Translations under genes and position numbers: made by a program
Notes under the pieces: model-generated
What the model was told of the DNA's origin: nothing
The model's input: the letters and a program-made list of their open reading frames with translations, nothing else
Databases searched by the model: none
Assembly (NCBI RefSeq): GCF_014805625.2
Contig: NW_023998415.1
Span: 17,225,864-17,289,863, forward strand
DNA length: 64,000 nt
Origin: Glossina fuscipes
Lineage: Eukaryota; Arthropoda; Insecta; Diptera; Glossinidae
Direction of reading: 5' to 3'
In this document: positions 61,545-64,000 of the stretch, in pieces
How positions within the stretch are numbered: the first letter of the stretch is position 1
How the letters are laid out: each line of letters starts with the position of its first letter

Positions 61545-62956
61545 TAAACATGAAAAGTTAGATTTTGTCGATAACAACCGACTAATTTATATCCTCATCT
61601 TCGTAAAGTTAAAATTTTTTTTTTTTTTTTGTAAGCGGAAACCTTCAACTTATTTAATCGAGTATAGAAATTCGGAAAACACACAACTTTACATAAAAGG
61701 AAACGAATATGGCCTTCGAGTCCTTTAGCCGTTAACAAGATATATAAAAATAATTTCAAGTCAATTGAAATTTGTAGAAAATATTGAAAATTTGAAGCTA
61801 AATGTTTTATCTTTCCTAGGCTTTATTGCGCATGACAGACCTTATAGAACACATATATATGCTTGTTGATCGGCATCAATAAGACGATGTCCCTCAATTC
61901 GATCAATGTCCTTTTCTTTTTTCAAGGCTAAACCAAATTAGAAATAAGCATTTCAGGGCGTCCGTCATGTAGTGTATAAATTTTTAGGCGAATTATAAGA
62001 TTCTGAGACGATCGTCGTCGTGTAACAAATTATAATATAATGTAATCGTGAAAATGGCGCATATATTTCTGCTCAATGGGCAACGTGTTGTGGGTCATAC
62101 GCAAGAACAGATATCGAAATTTTTATACCAAATATTTACGAGAGTCATCTAAAAGAAATTCAAAATTCAAATTCGGAGTGTTCAGAATGACCGTAATATT
62201 CGATTCAAATCTTTTCCCTTGAAGCGTCGCTTTGAAATTCGTAAAGAGTCGAACGTCCAATTCATACAATTTCCCCACCGTAGCCATTAAGTTATTTCAC
62301 TGTGAACAAATACGGCATTCAACGTTCGATTAGCTTTCTCGTGCTTCGATCGTAATTCACTTAAACGATTGTCAACCAATAATTGACGATCGAGGGAATC
62401 CACAAATACATATATCGCTAATTTATGTGAACACGTTCCGTCATTTGCACATTCAGGTTCGATACTTTTTCGATAACCTATGTAAAATGTAAAAATGCCC
62501 AATGCAAGTAAAAAAAAAAATCAGTCAATTGGCACGCCCTCGTTTGACAAAACACTTTGCAATTTTTATAGATTTACTTAATGTGTCGAATAAAATTTTT
62601 CCACATAGTTCTACTGAAACCTATGTACTCCTGCAGAGGTAAGGATATGGCAAAAAAAATATTTAAAAAAATATATTCTTATGAGTAAATGGCGCAATAT
62701 TAGTGGAATAGAACTTACTTTGATGTGTTATTGTCGTGGCCAATAGTTCGGTATCATCAAATTCCAATTTTGGCTCAAAATCATGTAAATCCGATAAACT
62801 TGGCTGCGGTTCATCTGAATTTTCTACTACTGGATTTATGGCCGGTCCTAGATGATGATGAACACGAAACTCATTATATCCATGATATTCTGTTTTAGAT
62901 TTACTTAGTAGATACGGTCTGTTTTTTTTTTCCGTTTTTCTGTTTTTACTGTGCAT
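56774..62956 (-). CDS. RhoGAP68F: RhoGAP68F, BCH/Sec14-domain Rho GTPase activator
   Basis: Minus strand, six coding exons: 62956-62719, 61483-61448, 61352-61151, 59235-58514, 58444-58338 and 56974-56774; 501 residues, every join in phase (the second exon is only 36 nt). Order: acidic N-terminus (DEPQPSLSDLHDFEPKLEF, NPLEDDFEDQLREE), a BCH/Sec14-like lipid-binding domain (residues about 125-265: FLGTDKQGRHIFAIYASRF, YILVYFHQGLKEDNKPSAQ, LYVVHPTWFIRVIW), then a RhoGAP domain (about 300-495: FIVTNSPCLNSIPPIVRKC, EGIFRRSGN with the arginine finger near 340, KSFLRDLSEPLL, NLAIVFGPNFLW). It is the fly relative of human p50RhoGAP/ARHGAP1, switching off Rho-family GTPases and acting in morphogenesis and endosomal traffic. 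The start ATG at 62956 is tentative: the first about 38 residues are basic and unlike the conserved part, so an upstream exon may supply the true start. Confidence 0.93.
57483..57556 (-). repeat. SINE body fragment
   Basis: Minus strand shows CCTCAAATGCGATAGGGTTT, CAATAAAGCCGATAG and GCTAGTGCTTTAAGAC: the family body without its tRNA head. Confidence 0.65.
58223..58291. repeat. AGTC microsatellite
   Basis: About 15 AGTC units with a few TTAG and AGTA interruptions. Confidence 0.9.
59236..61150 (-). other. Third intron of RhoGAP68F
   Basis: 1.9 kb, GTAAGC to TTTTCAG. Contains a SINE head (59408-59521, minus) and AT-rich DNA. No nested gene seen. Confidence 0.6.
59408..59521 (-). repeat. tRNA-derived SINE copy
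   Basis: Minus strand: ATATGAGTAGCCAAATAGTA (A-box region), CGACCAACAGGTCAG, GCGGCTTCAAATC (B-box region) and GGGCGGTAGAAAAG. Diverged but same layout as the 26.3 kb copy. Confidence 0.6.
61484..62718 (-). other. First coding intron of RhoGAP68F with an unexplained frame
   Basis: 1.2 kb. A TA microsatellite lies at 61513-61542. A minus-strand open frame (62287-62502) follows a splice-acceptor-like ATTTTACATAG and reads PECANDGTCSHKLAIYVFVD then SLDRQLLVDNRLSELRSKHE. It does not fit RhoGAP68F in phase or content, and I do not recognise it. Confidence 0.4.
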
Positions 62957-63078
62957 ACATTACATACTAATTTTTTATAATTAGCAGCAGTACTGCGGCA
63001 TTTTATTTGCAGTTGCAGTTAGTTTAACAAATTTATTAACGAATTTCGTTTGTGGAATTGGGTGGAATTTGTTAATAA

Positions 63079-63104
63079 CAGTAGTAGTAGTAGTAATAGT
63101 AGTG

Positions 63105-63149
<45 letters not shown>

Positions 63150-63170
63150 ATAGTAGTAGTAGTAGTAGTG
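63079..63170. repeat. AGT trinucleotide repeat
   Basis: About 30 AGT units with occasional AAT and GGT variants; it creates a meaningless poly-Thr frame on the minus strand. Confidence 0.9.
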
Positions 63171-63801
63171 GTAATAAATGTTAAAATATTTATTAAAAGA
63201 AAATGATTATTAAACAATTATTTATTGAATTATATATATAAATGTTTCTTTTTTTTTTTTTTTTGCTTTTTTTGCTTTAGCCATTAAGAGTTTTTGCTTT
63301 TTCTATTACATACATACATACATACATATGTACACAAATTAAAGGTTTAAAAATCAAAATCCATTGAAACGGAAATTTTGGCTTTGAAAAAATTCATAAA
63401 AACAATTTCAAAAAATTAAAATTGTAAATTAATTAATTATTTATGATATAAATAATTATAGCATTTATATATGTAACAATGAAAGTCAAGGTCGTCGCTG
63501 TTGATACGAACCATCACTTTTATGTCCAACAATTAAGAAAGCAATTTTTTGTTGTTGTAATGAATCATGGATTTCCCGTAGGTTAGTAGTTAGTATCAAA
63601 GTATGAAATATCGATTTCATATTTTATGAGTCAAGGTAAGAGTAGTCTTCCTCTTTCCTATTAATTAATAAAATCATATATGAAGTATTCTAATTAATAC
63701 CAGGAAGTATATATGGAATAGAATAATTGATTCGATTAAGCGCAATATTTTGGCCTGTTCCATCTACGAATCCAATTATCCTATTGCTTAGAACAGGAGC
63801 A

Positions 63802-64000
63802 CTAAACGAAGAAATTCTTGGAAATTTTCGGATCACTTAATGTAACTGCGCAAATAATTAGGCCTACAAGCGAATCGTCAATCATGTTGAAAGGATATCG
63901 ATCTTCTTTCCTGAAGGCCATAAGACCAATCACGACATCGACTGGCAAAGCTGTTGCCAAAGCTGTTGCAAATACGGAAATTATAATCCATGTTTGATTT
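63802..64000 (-). other. Open frame running off the window edge
   Basis: Minus strand, at least 65 residues without a stop, cut by the window end. Contains ISVFATALATALPVDVVIG then LMAFRKEDRYPFNMIDDSLV. Coding-like composition with a duplicated GCAACAGCTTTG. Not recognised; may be a gene 3' end or a repeat fragment. Confidence 0.25.

Larger units (their letters stand above)
62957..64000. other. Upstream region of RhoGAP68F to window edge
   Basis: Contains the AGT repeat (63079-63170), poly-T tracts, a TACA repeat (63308-63330) and a minus-strand open frame at the edge (63802-64000). The RhoGAP68F promoter is not identifiable and may lie here or outside the window. Confidence 0.5.

Noticed and set aside
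62981..63217. Poly-Thr protein upstream of RhoGAP68F
   Set aside because: Produced only by the AGT trinucleotide repeat.

Overview
The window is nuclear DNA of a higher fly (Diptera, Brachycera). It is AT-rich, has short phase-consistent introns with GTRAGT donors, and encodes proteins that I recognise as close to Drosophila families: AGO2 with a Gln/Gly-rich N-terminus, RhoGAP68F, RpL26, a short/branched-chain acyl-CoA dehydrogenase, a ninjurin, PBDC1 and retinin-like cuticle proteins. From memory, several of these lie on Drosophila chromosome arm 3L (Muller element D), so the window is probably a Muller D segment. The dense dispersed repeats suggest a calyptrate-type fly (tsetse, muscid or blowfly), but species is an inference only.

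Layout. 1-7.5 kb: no gene; simple repeats, a dead Tc1 transposase and pieces of a dispersed repeat. 7.6-22.5 kb: four small secreted cuticle-type genes (at 7.6, 19.2, 21.2 minus and 22.1 kb), each with a tiny first coding exon that starts the signal peptide; three of them have a textbook TATA box plus initiator. The last two form a divergent pair. The 11 kb between the first and second gene is repeat-rich. 22.5-29.4 kb: no confident gene, but several unexplained coding-like stretches and a tRNA-Ser-headed SINE. 29.5-33.9 kb: AGO2 in 11 coding exons, with an assembly gap in its Gln/Gly-rich repeat region. 34.0-34.6 kb: PBDC1 homologue, convergent with AGO2. 36.0-36.9 kb: RpL26 with a non-coding first exon. 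37-41.8 kb: repeats, a possible unrecognised minus-strand gene, and a 500-bp mariner-derived element with terminal inverted repeats. 41.8-51.5 kb: acyl-CoA dehydrogenase in 4 exons with an 8.3 kb second intron. 51.9-52.5 kb: ninjurin (minus), tail-to-tail with the dehydrogenase. 52.5-56.8 kb: repeats and a decayed non-LTR retrotransposon. 56.8-63.0 kb: RhoGAP68F (minus) in 6 exons. 63-64 kb: upstream DNA with a trinucleotide repeat and an open frame running off the edge.

The genes do not form one pathway. AGO2 is the slicer of small-interfering-RNA silencing; RpL26 is a ribosomal protein; the dehydrogenase works in mitochondrial isoleucine breakdown; ninjurin is a membrane adhesion/rupture protein; RhoGAP68F is a lipid-binding-domain Rho GTPase activator; the retinin-like genes make extracellular cuticle components. 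All exon joins given here were checked by hand for reading phase and close exactly, except AGO2 exon 3, which holds the gap.

I did not find a convincing new biological system. The items most worth a second look are the AGO2 repeat gap, the SINE family, the mariner-derived element that keeps only its DNA-binding part, an inverted pair of GC-rich repeats, and a few unexplained open frames.
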